From Gaertneriomyces semiglobifer (taxonomy: Eukaryota; Chytridiomycota; Chytridiomycetes; Spizellomycetales; Spizellomycetaceae): DNA of 64,000 nt. Every line of letters begins with the position of its first letter. The stretch's first letter is position 1. The notes under the pieces were generated by a model. That model was not told the origin of the DNA. It was given only the letters and a program-made list of their open reading frames with translations, and made no database searches. Positions 22,485-34,281 of this stretch are shown here, in pieces. Location: assembly GCA_025558075.1 (NCBI GenBank), contig JAHLKF010000012.1:248001-312000 (forward strand), written 5' to 3'. Made by a program: the position numbers and the translations under genes.

Positions 22485-23003
22485 GGGTTTCCTACATTTG
22501 CTAGAAGACCTGAAGTACTCTATTTATCCTGTTTGTCTTGTGCTTTGTTGAGGTGTTCGTGTGGGGAGTTGGTGGAATCACGGTTTCCCGAATTGTGTGG
22601 GAGCGAAGCGTGTGCGGCAGTTGGGACTGAGGCAGAAAAGCGAAAGTAAAGGAGGAATGACGGAATACCTGTACCATCTCAGTTGAGATTGGCTGAGGGG
22701 TTGCGCACCGGACTTTTTCTCTTGTTTATTATTTAAAAATGTTATCAACTTTGTGCTCCCCTCAGCCCAAAGTTTGCTTCGCTTAGCCATGCTATGACAA
22801 AGTACGGACATTTGGAGATTTCAACTGGACTTGTTCTGAATAAATGGACTCGAGCACATACGTCTTCTCTCTCTATTTACGAATTCTCAATCTAGGAATC
22901 CCGATCTATGTAGTCTAACAATATCTATCTCTGAATACATGTACCTCTCAAGTCTACTTACACTAGCTGATCCCATGCGTCAACGTCAAAAAGGTGGTCC
23001 TCT
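22485..23003. other. Convergent 3' intergenic region
   Basis: Lies between the 3' ends of the HMG-box gene (plus) and the secreted-protein gene (minus). Nothing seen apart from A/T-rich stretches that could be polyadenylation signals. Confidence 0.4.
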
Positions 23004-23642
23004 TCACCAAAGTGGCAGCAACAGAGTAGCTCCCAGAAACCCAAACGTAATGCCATTCAATCTCACTCTTCCAGCAGCATTCTCTCTCACCACCGCACCA
23101 GGCGGTGGCGGCAACAGACCCCATGTAGACGTCGGCTGCGCATTACCATTGGGATCCGTCGGACTCGCTTCCTCCTTCTTTACTACTTGCTCCAATTCAA
23201 CACACCCATCTCCACGCCCTTGCACAATATCCTCCACTCTCACATTCCGATTAGTAAAATCTTCCCACTGTCCCGTTAGGACATGAATCCACACAGGCGT
23301 ATCCTTTGTGAAACATTCATCTGTGATATTTCTGGTTTGATATATTTGATCTACGCCATTTAGGTTTTCGAGCAAGGGAAATGTGTTGGGTGTGGTGGCG
23401 TCGCAGGCTTGTGGGCGTTGGAGGGACAGATTGATAGATGTCTTTCCGCGAGAGGCTGAGATACGGAACTGGGCATTGTGGTTGGCGGGGAGAGTGTAGG
23501 TGAATAGTGTGCAGGTGAAGGATGGCAGTGTGTGGGTGATGTTTGGGGCGAAAGCTGCAGGTTCAGGTATCGGATCGAAGGCGGCGGTGGTGGACGACAG
23601 TAGCAGGAGAGCCGACAATAAGGTTACGACTTTGGAATGCAT
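23004..23642 (-). CDS. Secreted, probably GPI-anchored cell-surface protein (212 aa)
   Basis: Family not recognised. The N-terminus is a clear signal peptide (SALLLLSSTTAAF, cleavage about residue 21). The mature part is about 150 residues with four cysteines, possible N-glycosylation sites (NIT, NLS) and a beta-rich pattern. A Pro-rich linker (GLLPPPPG) follows. The last residues (ITFGFLGATLLLPLW) form a hydrophobic tail with no basic residues after it, typical of a GPI attachment signal. A GGCACAGTCA motif occurs about 97 nt upstream of the start (23739-23748, minus orientation). It is probably a wall or membrane surface protein. Confidence 0.75.
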   Translation of the reverse strand: MHSKVVTLLSALLLLSSTTAAFDPIPEPAAFAPNITHTLPSFTCTLFTYTLPANHNAQFRISASRGKTSINLSLQRPQACDATTPNTFPLLENLNGVDQIYQTRNITDECFTKDTPVWIHVLTGQWEDFTNRNVRVEDIVQGRGDGCVELEQVVKKEEASPTDPNGNAQPTSTWGLLPPPPGAVVRENAAGRVRLNGITFGFLGATLLLPLW

Positions 23643-24203
23643 GGCGGGCGGGCGGCGAGCGATGCGTTGTGCTGCTGGTGCTGGTGCTGGCTGCAGAATT
23701 TTGAAGTAAAAACGTCTAAGATGTCAGTGTCGCGTGCATGACTGTGCCACTATTGAACAGTCCGCGCAGGGCCGTACATGTACACCCACTCGCATACATC
23801 CCTGCACACATACAGAAGGTGGGTTGATTGCGCAATTGCTGCTGCCTGTTGAGGTGTCGCGGGAAGGTTCCCATCTCGGTACCTCTTAATCCACACAAGT
23901 GGTTTTTTACTGGTAGACTCTGAGTGTTCATGGCCGCGAACTGCTCTTCCCTTGGGAAACTGAGCTTTACTCGTGAAAAACGATACCTGCTCTTCATCTG
24001 CTTCAAGCAGGCAGCATGAACCAGGGTTTGTCAGGACGTCGAAGATTTCATTCAGAACTCCAGCTGGACTGTTCGCTTGTCAGTAGACCGTGATTTGAAC
24101 ACAAACTAATTCCCTGCCTTTCTACTTTTATTATTACTCTCCAGCGCCGCGAAGTAGCGATAGCCTCATATCTAGTAAACACCTCTAAGATGAGAACTTC
24201 TCA
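23643..24203. other. Upstream region of the secreted-protein gene
   Basis: Contains the GGCACAGTCA motif at 23739-23748 (minus). A 96-codon minus frame (23716-24006) has no recognisable feature. No gene supported. Confidence 0.4.
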
Positions 24204-24512
24204 ATGACTAATTTCTATCGATGGATGGACGCCGAGTAGAATGACCGCGAAGCGGTGGAAACTCTGCTCAAGAGGTACCTCGGGAAGATCGGCGATGGAA
24301 ACTATTTGAAATCCGTTCCCTCTGATGAGTGTGGACGTATATCATGTTATGCCAAGAGGCTGGCACCAAAGGTATCCGGTTCTTGCAAAGGCTTTTGGGA
24401 TACATGCAAGGCGGACACCGAAGTGAGGAATGCAACGGCAGGCCTTGGAACTGTTATCTTGGCTAAGAATGTAAGCCATACGGTATGGATGGAGATGTGG
24501 TCCGCCTTGTAA
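24204..24512 (+). pseudogene. Coding remnant with in-frame stop
   Basis: A frame starting at ATG 24204 reads through a coding-like stretch but is interrupted by TAG at 24237-24239. Beyond that it continues as DREAVETLLKRYLGKIGDG and ends at TAA 24510-24512. I do not recognise the family. It directly precedes the broken nuclease-fold gene and may be its former N-terminal part, but no splice pair that joins the two in frame was found. Confidence 0.35.
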
Positions 24513-24537
24513 AATATCCCGGGCAACGGCGGCCACT

Positions 24538-25641
24538 ATGAACGCGCTTGTACCCCCAAAAAGCTCAACGAAAGAACTGGTTGACCACGCGCGTAACGAA
24601 GAGAACGCGTCGGAGAAGTCGAGCGATCAAGTTCCATCGGACAGGGATATGTCGAGTTCTGTTGGGCCTGAAAGAAGCAATAGCTGGGATCCCCGCCTAG
24701 AGTCGCTTCCGTTTTTCGCCCTCTATCAGGTCTATGTGAAAGGTTTGCGAAAAGCCATGTGGATACGATTACGCAGAATGGGCGCCACTCCCTTGCGCGT
24801 CTCAAATGGGCTGTGTTCTCAGAGGCGTATCTCATGCAGCTTGGTGTGGTGGAGTGCTCAACGCGTCCGAAACCCCTAAACAGATTTAAGATTACTAGCT
24901 CTTTGTTCTGCCTCTTGGAGGAGCACGGACAGCTTCGCGGGACCGTTGTTTCGTTGAAGCAAATGGTGGCTGATGGCCGTCTATGCCTGCTGCAGTCCCC
25001 CTGGAATCCCTTGAATCTGGTCTTCAAGGATGCAGACGGATACTACATCGATTCACTGACATTTAGTTCGGTGCTGATTGCTCTGGGAACCTTTCGTTCG
25101 CTCACCGCCGGGATCAACGAAGATCACGTCAAAATCGACCTATGGGCGCCATTTTTTTCGACCGTCAGCAAACTCTCCGGGTTCCCTTCCAACTGGGAGT
25201 ACGTTCATCTTTTCCCTGGACATGCGGGGCCCGGATCCTCGCGTTCCGACATGGCTGCGGTGGTCCTTCTGTGCGACGGCACCTCCATTCCGTTTCTGAT
25301 TGTGGAATTTGAAATCGGAGGACTGTCGATACGTAAGGATCATCTAAAGGGCTCTGTCGGAGGCAGTTCTGGAGCTGCGGACTTTGTTGACAAAGCCTCC
25401 CCCGACATCACTACACACGATGGAATTTTTTGTTGCGCTTGTCAACGATTGCAGAGTCAACTTTCGAAGACTTAGACCTAGGACAATCGACGACACCCCG
25501 ATCTCGCTGATCACACTTCGGGAGTGTGTCAGATCATATGGTTCATGCAACGGGTGGTTGGCGAGGCTGGAACAACATCCGCTGCCTTTTGCAAGGTGGA
25601 TCGACAAGTCTCGTGGACTGCAACGAGTGGGAGTTCCCTGA
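24538..25641 (+). pseudogene. PD-(D/E)XK-like nuclease-fold protein, frameshifted
   Basis: Exons 24538-24729 and 24777 onward; a 47-nt GT-AG intron (24730-24776) joins them in phase 0. The first frame then stops at 25475 (296 aa). The second part resembles a restriction-endonuclease-like core: SRSDMAAVVL supplies the Asp, IPFLIVEFEIGG supplies an E-x-E, followed by IRKDHLK. Cores of this type occur in Crinkler-type effector and mobile-element proteins of oomycetes and fungi. At the T6 run 25426-25431 the frame appears to slip: the next frame continues with coding-like sequence (VALVNDCRVNF) to a stop at 25639-25641. This looks like a one-base loss or a sequencing error. No P-loop or signal peptide is visible. 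Function is unknown and family assignment tentative. Confidence 0.45.
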
Positions 25642-26388
25642 GTTTCTGACAACCGTGGCACCGACACGTCCGCACACAGCAGCCTCCACTCCGGAGGGCC
25701 ATTGAGCGGCTATATGCCAGTGATATATGGATACATCTAATGCGCCACCGAGTGGCGTGCATATATCATTGGCCTATAGATTCATACTAGACTATAGATC
25801 TAGATCTAGGGCGACTGTAGAAGCGCTCTCACCGACAAGCTGGGAAAACGGTGCGATTTTGATGGAGAGGCCCAGAACGGACCGGGTATAGATCTTCCAT
25901 GCATATATGCAATAGTCGTATGTTATCCCATAGTTCCTAATGGCTGAACGGTGGTATAACAGGGTTATTTTCGGTTTTGACGGTTTTCTATTCCACCACA
26001 TATATATAGTACATAGATAAGGTCTGAATCATTGGAATTTCAACGTGCAAGTTCGCCCCACATTGTGGGTAACAGCACGAACTAGCGATACATTCTTTAT
26101 GGCCTATTGCCGAGAACAAGGGAGCCAAATATGAAGGCAAGAACGGGCATGGGACGATTTGGATATCTGAAGGGAACTCCTTCCCTCGTCACATCTCGGC
26201 TCGTTTATTGCCATTACACCTGCTTTTTACAGTTTCAGTTTTAAACCTTGGATATCGTTCAGTCGCACTTTGCGCTATCTAATTCTTATTTTCCAAAAAA
26301 GAAAGAGTGCGGGCAGAGGGGTGGAAGTCATGGCCTCCGTTTTCGGCCCCCGCCCATGCACGCTTTGAGCTCGCTGGAGCATCACTTT
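25642..26388. other. A/T-rich intergenic region with an imperfect inverted repeat
   Basis: TGATATATG (25721-25729) is the exact inverted complement of CATATATCA (25760-25768). Inside it, CGCCAC (25743-25748) pairs with GTGGCG (25752-25757), so the DNA could form a two-part hairpin. Nearby, TAGATCTAGATCTAGG forms a short direct repeat (about 25795-25810). This could be a small transposon remnant or regulatory hairpin. No gene seen. Confidence 0.4.
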
Positions 26389-26889
26389 CTATCGTCCTTC
26401 GACCTTTTTCGAAACAAGCGTACACACTAACGCCCCCGCCAAGCTCATCCCACCAGTCGTCATGGCGCTCTTGATGGTTTGGTCGTAGACCCGCCGTCTT
26501 GGCGGTATCTCGCCCACTTGAAGCATCCCAACACCACCACCCGCCGTCGTCACCGTGGAAGGCTTCCCCTTCTTCGCTCGACCTTTTGCTTTCGTGACCG
26601 ACGGTGTTGATGAAGACTGTGGTTTACTTTTCGGCGGCCGGTGAGGTATTGACGGTGTTTCTGCATCGCTTGTATCCGATATTATTTGTTGGAACTCGGC
26701 TTCTGCACGGGTTCGCTCGCGTTCGAGGTCCTCCAGCGGCTTTTCCTCGAATCCGCTATCTGAAGACGGCAATATCACCATCCACTCGTCAGTCGGAGTA
26801 TTGATGTCGTTTGCAGCAATGGGTTTGGTAGTGGCCGGGGAGGTCTTGTTGGAAATCAAAGAAGGAATGATATTGGGCCAGTTGAACAT
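26389..26889 (-). CDS. Hypothetical protein with C-terminal hydrophobic segment (166 aa)
   Basis: Family not recognised. The N-terminus (MFNWPNIIPSLI) is followed by a Thr/Ala/Pro-rich stretch, DEWMVILPSSDS, an acidic/charged helix (PLEDLERERTRAEAEFQQI), a basic Pro/Ser/Lys-rich linker (about residues 90-125), and a near-terminal hydrophobic segment (SAMTTGGMSLAGALVCTLV) ending in KKVEGR. The last feature resembles a tail anchor. Membership in an outer-mitochondrial or ER tail-anchored class is possible but unproven. Uninterrupted frame with ATG at 26889. Confidence 0.55.
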   Translation of the reverse strand: MFNWPNIIPSLISNKTSPATTKPIAANDINTPTDEWMVILPSSDSGFEEKPLEDLERERTRAEAEFQQIISDTSDAETPSIPHRPPKSKPQSSSTPSVTKAKGRAKKGKPSTVTTAGGGVGMLQVGEIPPRRRVYDQTIKSAMTTGGMSLAGALVCTLVSKKVEGR

Positions 26890-28289
26890 CCTTTCGCTTT
26901 TACTACAGGTGTGTTGGCTTTGTACGATTTGTTTTTAAACTTGACGTTCCAATGGGTCAATAGAGATCAACCCTGAGAAATGGCTTTGAGAATCAAGTTG
27001 TGAAATGCAGAACTCTTCGGCGGGTTCCGCAGAGAAGAGATTATCGTTGAGAAGGTTTTAGTTATTGTGCAGGATAAAAGCTGCAGGCGCTGGTTCGCTA
27101 AGAGAAAGTTGAAGACGGTTTACCCGATAGGTAGGCAGAGGAAGGGTTGGTTACTGCTGCCCTATTTATATGAAATGGCAGGCGGGGTTTACGGTTCTGT
27201 TGTTGACCCGTTCAGATTATGAGTTGTTCGTGGGGAAGATAGGCATCAACGTGCTGCTGCTGTGCTCCGCACGAACGCAACGGTATGCTTTACTTGCGGG
27301 CCGTTCCCGCCTCTCCATTTATACACGAGCTGAGCCCCGTTCCAAGGTTGTTCTGGAATATCAACGAAGGCAATGAACAATCATCGCCCAAATTCGGAGT
27401 AAAACGGCCACACGGGCCTTACGTTCACCTGTTTCCGTTGTTTGGGTATAATATGCGTGAGATGACCAAATCTCCCCAGTTGGAGTCGACTGATACGGAT
27501 ATCGAATGGCCAGGTGACCGCCCTATTAAAAGAATTACGTTTACGCATACGCATCAGCAGCCAGTAAGCAAACGACAGCATCATCATCATAAGCACACGA
27601 CGTGTGGGCGACGTCCAACACATCGGCACTAGGTATCGGATGGGCCATGACCATCCTACTGTTCTTGAACACGCATGCACCACCAACCTTTGGGAAGCAG
27701 CATTAATGCGGGTGTTCCAATTCGACGCGTAGCGTGACGTTTCTGAGCGGCCAGAGTTTTACAATCAAACCAGCTGCCGAGGACTGATCGCCCATCAGTT
27801 GATGTCCACCGATGGTTAGCTGTAAGAGGAAGTAGGTCAGTCAGTCGTCATTCAAGGAGGTACACAGGAGTATTAGCTTCAACTATCAATCAGGCGATTC
27901 ACCTCTCTCGTCAAGTCTTAATTTTTGACCAGAGGTCATGAGGTCGTTCGGAGCGGTGGCTGGTCACACTGTGTAAACAGCACCAGAACTCCAAAAACCA
28001 ACCACCCCACATTTCATCTGGTTGAATGTTTTGTTGATGCGGAGGCTTGGCACTTTGAACAGCCTGATTCGGTACATCTCATTCATTTCCGGTTCGGCGC
28101 TGTTTATGACGTTAGCATTTTGTATCCCCGTTTCTTGCACGCTTTCCTGGATCAACTCAACGTGGTTTTAGGACAATAAACGTGAGTGCAAGGGTGACGA
28201 ACTATCTCCCATGTGCTCTTCAGCACGTCTGAACCGAAGCCTACGAGTCAAGCGGTTCAGATATTAGCATGAGTGTTCAAAATCGTATA
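26890..28289. other. Intergenic region, no gene seen
   Basis: Short overlapping frames on both strands (for example 27285-27632 plus and 27381-27686 minus) have no recognisable feature. Nothing further supported. Confidence 0.4.
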
Positions 28290-28362
28290 GCTTCCTTAGC
28301 TCAGTTGGGAGAGCGTTAGACTGAAGATCTAAAGGTCCCGTGTTCAATCCACGGAGGGAGCA
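28290..28362 (+). tRNA. tRNA-Phe (anticodon GAA), copy 4 (plus strand)
   Basis: Identical in sequence to the other five copies, and the only one on the plus strand. The downstream TTTCTTTTTG is the Pol III terminator. Confidence 0.96.
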
Positions 28363-28709
28363 TTTCTTTTTGTTCTGTTATGAGTGGTTTTGGCTAATCA
28401 CCAGTCACATGACTACATTACCTCATCAATCGGAGTTGTACGCGCTTTCGAAGAGCGCGGATATTTATGGCAGCGAACAAAGGGCGTGATAACGTCGATG
28501 AATATACGGCGGCCATCACGACAATGTTTCTCGTCTTGACCACGTTTGCGGCTCCGTTGTGTGCCGGTGTTCTCCAGCGCAGAATTCCCGTGGTGCCATT
28601 ACCACTAGCAAGGCAGACACAAAAGCTTCGGAACTATCGTAGTTCCCGTGTACATAGGCCACCGAAGGCACGGTAGTCATTCAGTCTTTGATTTTATTAT
28701 ACCACAACG
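28363..28709. other. Spacer before the FHA gene, with a 69-codon upstream frame
   Basis: A frame at 28467-28676 starts in a plausible ATG context and ends about 33 nt before the FHA-protein ATG. It might be a leader peptide, but it has no recognisable feature, so I do not call it a gene. Confidence 0.35.
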
Positions 28710-31700
28710 ATGTCACCGCCGCAAACGCCGCTTCCGTACCTTAACACCCTGATCGACCGGCTGGCCAGCGCATCACAGACGTTGGTTCACTCCTTTCAGG
28801 TCACAACGAAAGCGCCGACACCGGGAAACATCAATGGATTAACACAGTCCTGGTTGACTGTAAGGAATTTGACGGGAGAACTCACTCCGTTTGTTGGTGG
28901 ATTGAACGAGCTTGTCGGAGAGCTAGGAGCAGTAATTGAAGAGGTTGTGCGGCGGGATGGAGATCCAGCGGGGGGAGAGGGACTGAGAAGGGCAGAATAT
29001 AACTTCCCATTCTGTATTCTGAAGGTATTGACTGGTGTTAAAGAGGGTGTGCGGGAGTTGGTGGAAAAGGGCGTTGAGCTTCCTTCTTCGACGCTGCCAG
29101 CTTCACGAGATACGGTTCGACCGACTGAGGATGTCACAGGAAAGTTGGCCCCGCGGACTGTGCAACAAAACTTGCATGCGCTTGGCCAACAACTGGATTC
29201 GGCATCTATTCAGCGATCAGTATCTGCAGTAAGTTTGAGGAATCAGGATGCACCGCCTTTGCCACCTTTGGAAACGAAGCCGGTCCGAAGTATTGGGAAC
29301 CTTACTACGATTGGAAGAGACCAGGAAGCTGGCACTGGACTCGGAGCGCGGCAACAGTCTGCAGAGGTATCAAGACGAAAGAGTGGTGATTCTCGAGAAC
29401 ACTTGGTGAATGTGGGAGAAAATCGACGAAACTCTGTTGCTGATGAGAATCAGCGAGAGTCCTCGGAAGAGAGCCCAACGGGTAGTTTAGGGCTACTGAG
29501 TGAGAACGAGTATTCGCAGGCTTCGGATAATATTAACGAGGAAATCATGGAGACTCAGGAAGTTTCATGGGACGACGTTGAAAAGTACCCGGAGGAAGTT
29601 GACGAGCAGACTGAAAGCACGGAAAATGTCGCCGCCGCAGATGTTCTTGACGAAGAAACGGCTGAAGCAGGTATGACCGAGGAGCCGCCTTCGCCAACAT
29701 CAGCGGCGCTGCCCCGAGGACTGGAGAGTGATGAAAACGATATACCACAGCGTAAATCTGAAGGGTCCGAAACCGGACTTCCAGAAACTGCCTTACGTTC
29801 AGAGAAGCATAATGTAGATGTTGAGCGCGATGAGAATGATGACAGGACACCAGCGCTAGCTCAAGAAACTGCCCAATATGAAGAAACGGCAAGTGGCCTC
29901 GCTACCAAAGATGAAAATAAGCAACCGCCCGCGGAGGAAGTGTCGAAGTCAACTCGGGAAGGTTCGAAAGAATCGTTAGCTTCAGGAACCGAAGCTCTCA
30001 AGCGCCAACCCCAACAGGCTTCTTCGCCGGATGTATCGGTAGCACCTCAACATAGCAACAAAGCGCAACCTGCAGGACAATCGAGTGGCTACCGATCTTC
30101 CGCAGCGGCAGAAATCAGCGACCTTTTGAAGAAAAAGAAGCTGAACCGCCATTCCTTGCTAGCCGCCCCGTCCGTTCGCGCCGCAGCCAAGTTCTTCGAG
30201 ACAAAAATTCATGAAGTCACTGAATCAGCTCAGTCTCTCAAGACACGCCCTGAGAAGGAAAAGCTCGGTAGAGTTGGAAAGGCGGCCAAGAAAGACAAGG
30301 TGCCGCTGGGGTCGGCGATGGCAGAGGAGGATGAGAACTCTTTAAGCAACTCCCGCAAAGACGCTTTTGGAAGTGGCGATGTGAGAAGCACAGAGAGCTC
30401 TCGAGAGGGCAGCATCGTTGGCTTAGGAACACCTAAGCGCTCGGTGTCTGCAATTCACCAACTGGAGGAGCCGGCGACAGCACCTATCATTGCCATGCGA
30501 ATTGATACTTCTTTAACTGCAGATGTGGCGGAGACCATGGTGCCTGTCAAGGTGGAACCACGGGAAACCCCAACGACGGCTGTCATCGGATCCGAGTCTG
30601 TGGTCCCGAAAAAGGATTACGTGGATGTTAATGAGGGACATGTTGAGACGCCAAGCACCGCGGTGATTCAAGGGGAGGAACGAGTTGCGGCAACTCCGGA
30701 CGAACAACTTGGAGTCTCCCACGCGCTACCGCAAGATTCAATAGCTGAAGTACCCGCGGTTCCATTTGAGGGGATCTCAGGTCCGCAGAACGAGGAGCCG
30801 AGCGTCCCACTTGAAACCGAGCAGAAGAACCTAGCAGATGACCAACAAATGGGCAGTGTTGAGTCCGTTACCGCCGCATATGGGGCGTATTCACCAGCGG
30901 AGGGATCTGTAACCGAAAGTGTCCAGTCAGATAAGGCGTCGGCTGAGAGTGCGAAAAGTGAACAACGTGAACCTCCTCCAGAAATTACGGCGTCGCATTC
31001 ACGACTCTTGGAACTTCTCCAGGGCCATTCCTTCGGTTCTAGCTCCGCGACACTTCCCGAGAATGATTTCCAGTCCGATCAGGGGTCTGGGTCGTTATAT
31101 AGGTCACCTCCGCCTTCCCTTACGCATCTCGCATCTACTGAGAATGTTGCATTGCCTAGCTCGGAAAATGTAGCGATGCGGCGTCCGTCGACTATCGGCG
31201 ACCCAGTACCGGTGCTTCACTCGACATCTTCGTTCCCCGAATTAACGATGCCTGTCATTCATACTCAGGGTTCTGCTGGTGATTTGCAGCTCAGTGCTGG
31301 TGACACGGGATCTCTGTTGCGGGGTGTGAGGGAGGGTCGGAGGGTGGGCTCCGATGCGAGGTCGAAGGTGACATCTCTATTGGAAGAAATTGAGGTGCTA
31401 TGGCGAAAAGTTGACGCGGACCAGGAAGAGATTGAGGAGGATGATGAAGACGAGCGATTGTCACAGGATGCAGTTGTTAGTCGGGCTGAAGAAGGTGATG
31501 ACGCTGTCGAGGCACATGAAGCGGCGCTGGCTGAACCTTATGCTGAGGAAGCGACTGGGAAAGAAACAAGTTTCGCCGAACCGTCTGCAGCGGAAGACAC
31601 GACGAACTCACGGAGGGTTTCTCGGCGTCTCTCTCAAAGGGTATCCGCTGTTCCATTTCAAAGTGCGGCAGATTCCCCTGATCATCAACCGAGTAAACGG

Positions 31701-33580
31701 ACGTCCCAGGCATCGGTTATTGATCATGGACCAGATGAGGAGAAGCAAGAGGAGGAGATTTTTGACACTTACACACATCTGCATGAACTGCCTGACCTTG
31801 GCTCGTTGCATTTCGGGGAGGAAGAGTCCAAGCCTATGGAAAGCGCAGCTTCGGACAGTGAGCGACCAAGTGTGCCTGGTACGCAGCATTCCGAAGATAG
31901 CGCTACCCCGGAAGCAAAAGCAATATCTGAACGAACCTCTCAGGATGTAGCAGATGCAGTCGAGCAAGGTGTGACCGTTGTTCCTCAAATTATGCTTTTG
32001 CCCGTTCAGCCTCATGGGACAGTCCCTGCTACCACCGCTTCGCACGGACAGAACCAAATTATGACCCTCTCACAGCCTATCAGGCTTGGCCGTGGTACAG
32101 CACCGAGTAGTATCCCGCGGGAACAATTTCGGTCCTTCCAATCTCAGGTTGTTTCTCGGTCCCATGCGGCGTTATTCTCTCGGAAAGGGCGCGTATACAT
32201 CCAAGATGTGGGTTCCAACTCGGGAACGTTTGTCAACGGAGCCCGGTTGAGTGAAGCTGGCAAAGAGAGTGATGAACTTGAATTGAAAAGCGGCGACATC
32301 ATTCAGCTTGGAAAGGATTATGAGGGCGGCAATGATACTGTTCTGGTTATGCCCGAGGGGCGTAGACGATGTGTGAGGCTCCAAGTCATTGTTTTGAGTG
32401 GAAGTGCACAGACTCAGGCACAAAGCCAAGCCGCGCCGGAGCAATTTAAGCAGCAATCGACCGATACGGCACAGGCGAAGAATGATATGGATAAGTCACC
32501 AAATCAGATTCCAGTGCCGACGCAAACAAAGTCTCTCAGCGATGAACAACTGGGTGCAAGACATCATACGCGGTCTTACGAAGACGTGCGTGACGGCGAG
32601 GGTGGAACCAGTGCCGTTGCACGGTCTTTAAGAAGCCGGGCCAAGTCTCACGGGTTTCAAGCAACTCAGCCGGTCCAAACACCATTAGAGCGAAGTATAT
32701 CGGTAAAGTCACGAACGTCGCAATCAGAGTCTATGGAAAGTATGACGAAGGACGGCAGTCAAGGGCTAGTGAAGGAATTGGGGACGCCCAGAACAAAATT
32801 TGTGATCGCCCTAAGTGGAACCGCCAGCAAGATCAAGAAAGTTCAGGTGATGAACGGAATGGGTATTAGGGAGGTGGTCAATGTCGGGCTGAAGTTTTGG
32901 GACAGTAAAAAGTGAGTAGGAGGCTTTAACGTATTCGTCAGTCATAACGTAACTAACCCAGCTTTGCTAGGCTAATCACAATCCAGGATCACCGACCTCC
33001 ATACACAACCCTTAATCCTTCCATCGAAATATTTCCAGACCCTACAATCACACCACCTCTGCAGCATAGGCCACGGGTATCGGGCGCCGAGCGCCGTGCA
33101 CAAAACCTCTCCAGTTCCGCGTCAACCCTGACCGAAATCAGCGGTATCTCGCTGCCACCCTTCGTTGTCACGACAGGAACAGGAGCAGGCATGGGGCATA
33201 TGTGTTATACCAACTTTCTCAAGCTCTCGATAACGCCAGTGGCTACCATGGGTGGTCTCTTGTCCTCGACCGACGACTTATCCGCCGCTGCAGATAAAAA
33301 TGGCACACCGACGACTGGCACGATGGCTGCTAGCGATGTTCCCACCTTTTCCCTTACCGGCGATCTTAGAAATCAGAAATACATCATTATCATGCGACGA
33401 CCGAACAGCCGTGAACAGAAGATTATCGGAGAAGCGGCGGGCAAGCAGTTAGTACGCAAATCTGTTAGAGAGAACCGATGGATTGTGCACGTGGAGATGG
33501 AGGAAGGTGTGTTTGCGCAGCTAGTCATGGCGGGATTAGTGTTTGTTGGAGTCACCGGTGGATGGGTTGGCAACACATAG
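28710..33580 (+). CDS. Large FHA-domain protein with hydrophobic C-terminus (1603 aa)
   Basis: Exons 28710-32911 and 32971-33580; the intron 32912-32970 (59 nt, GTGAGT, branch AACTAAC, CTAG) joins in phase 2. About 1100 disordered, acidic, Ser/Glu-rich residues come first. The FHA domain (about residues 1118-1230) reads RLGRGT, SQVVSRSHAALF, VYIQDVGSNSGTFVNG and RLSEAGKES.ELKSGDIIQLG. These are the phosphothreonine-binding residues (R, S, N) of FHA domains, and the RLS.E..S.ELK.GD pattern recalls the SLMAP/Far10/Vps64 subgroup. The last residues (FAQLVMAGLVFVGVTGG) are hydrophobic, like a tail anchor, which that subgroup also has. By analogy it could belong to a STRIPAK/FAR complex on the ER or nuclear envelope; this is inference. 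Length is unusual for that family. Confidence 0.85.
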
Positions 33581-33769
33581 AATGGCATTTTCATATAGAA
33601 TTGGGTGGGAAAGTGGATGATGGGATCACCACAGGATGTATAGAAGTTTGTGCCTTTGATGTGCTGGTTACGCACCGTTGGCTGTGAGATATGGTATTCG
33701 AGTGTGCTCAGAGATTGATGTTAATGGCTTCATTGATTGAGTCCAATTCAATATGGTTTTGCTGAAAGA

Positions 33770-34281
33770 TTACATTTTGCTTCTCCCCATCGGTCCTCTT
33801 TCACCATCGGTGGTGGCCAATCCACCAGGCCGAATACGTCCCTTCACAGCCTTGTCAACCTTCACGTCAGGAACTCCTCCGCCGGGATGCCCTTTCACAT
33901 CCTCAAAGACAGGCTCTCCCTTCTCGTCTCTCATTGTTCCCATCACCAGAAATTCATTCGTCGAGTCGCCCTTGATGTCTCGGTAGGGTGACATGGCATT
34001 CGCGTGACTGGAGATCTTTGGTGCATCCGGAGGAGCAGGAGCGAATTTGGGTGGGTTAATGTGCCGATCATGCTTGTCACCTTCGCTTCTCCTTGATTCC
34101 GAAAGCTCGCTTTCATTGGCAAGGGCTGGAGTGTTACTGGAACCAAAACCACATCAGATAGTGTTCTCGTTTGCCGCATGGAGGAAAGTTCGGCATCGGC
34201 ATCTTACCTCTTCAACAACTCAACTTCGCTTTTGTAAACGTCACCTTTCCCGGGATTCGCTATACGCTTGTCCATTGTCAT
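33770..34281 (-). CDS. Small two-exon hydrophilic protein (146 aa)
   Basis: Family not recognised. Exons (minus) 34281-34208 and 34136-33770; the intron 34137-34207 (71 nt, GTAAGA...TTCCAG) keeps the frame. The start MTMDKRIANPGKG is followed by KSEVELLK, a Pro/Ala/Lys linker (PPKFAPAPPDAPK), and a Gly/Asp/Pro-rich C-terminal half with TNEFLVMGTMRDEKGEP, GHPGGGVPDVK and GRIRPGG. There are no hydrophobic segments, and the protein is probably soluble. It converges with the FHA gene, their 3' ends being about 190 nt apart. The good splice signals and coherent composition support it as real. Confidence 0.6.

Noticed and set aside
28467..28676. 69-codon frame just before the FHA gene
   Set aside because: Could be a leader peptide, but nothing in it is recognisable.
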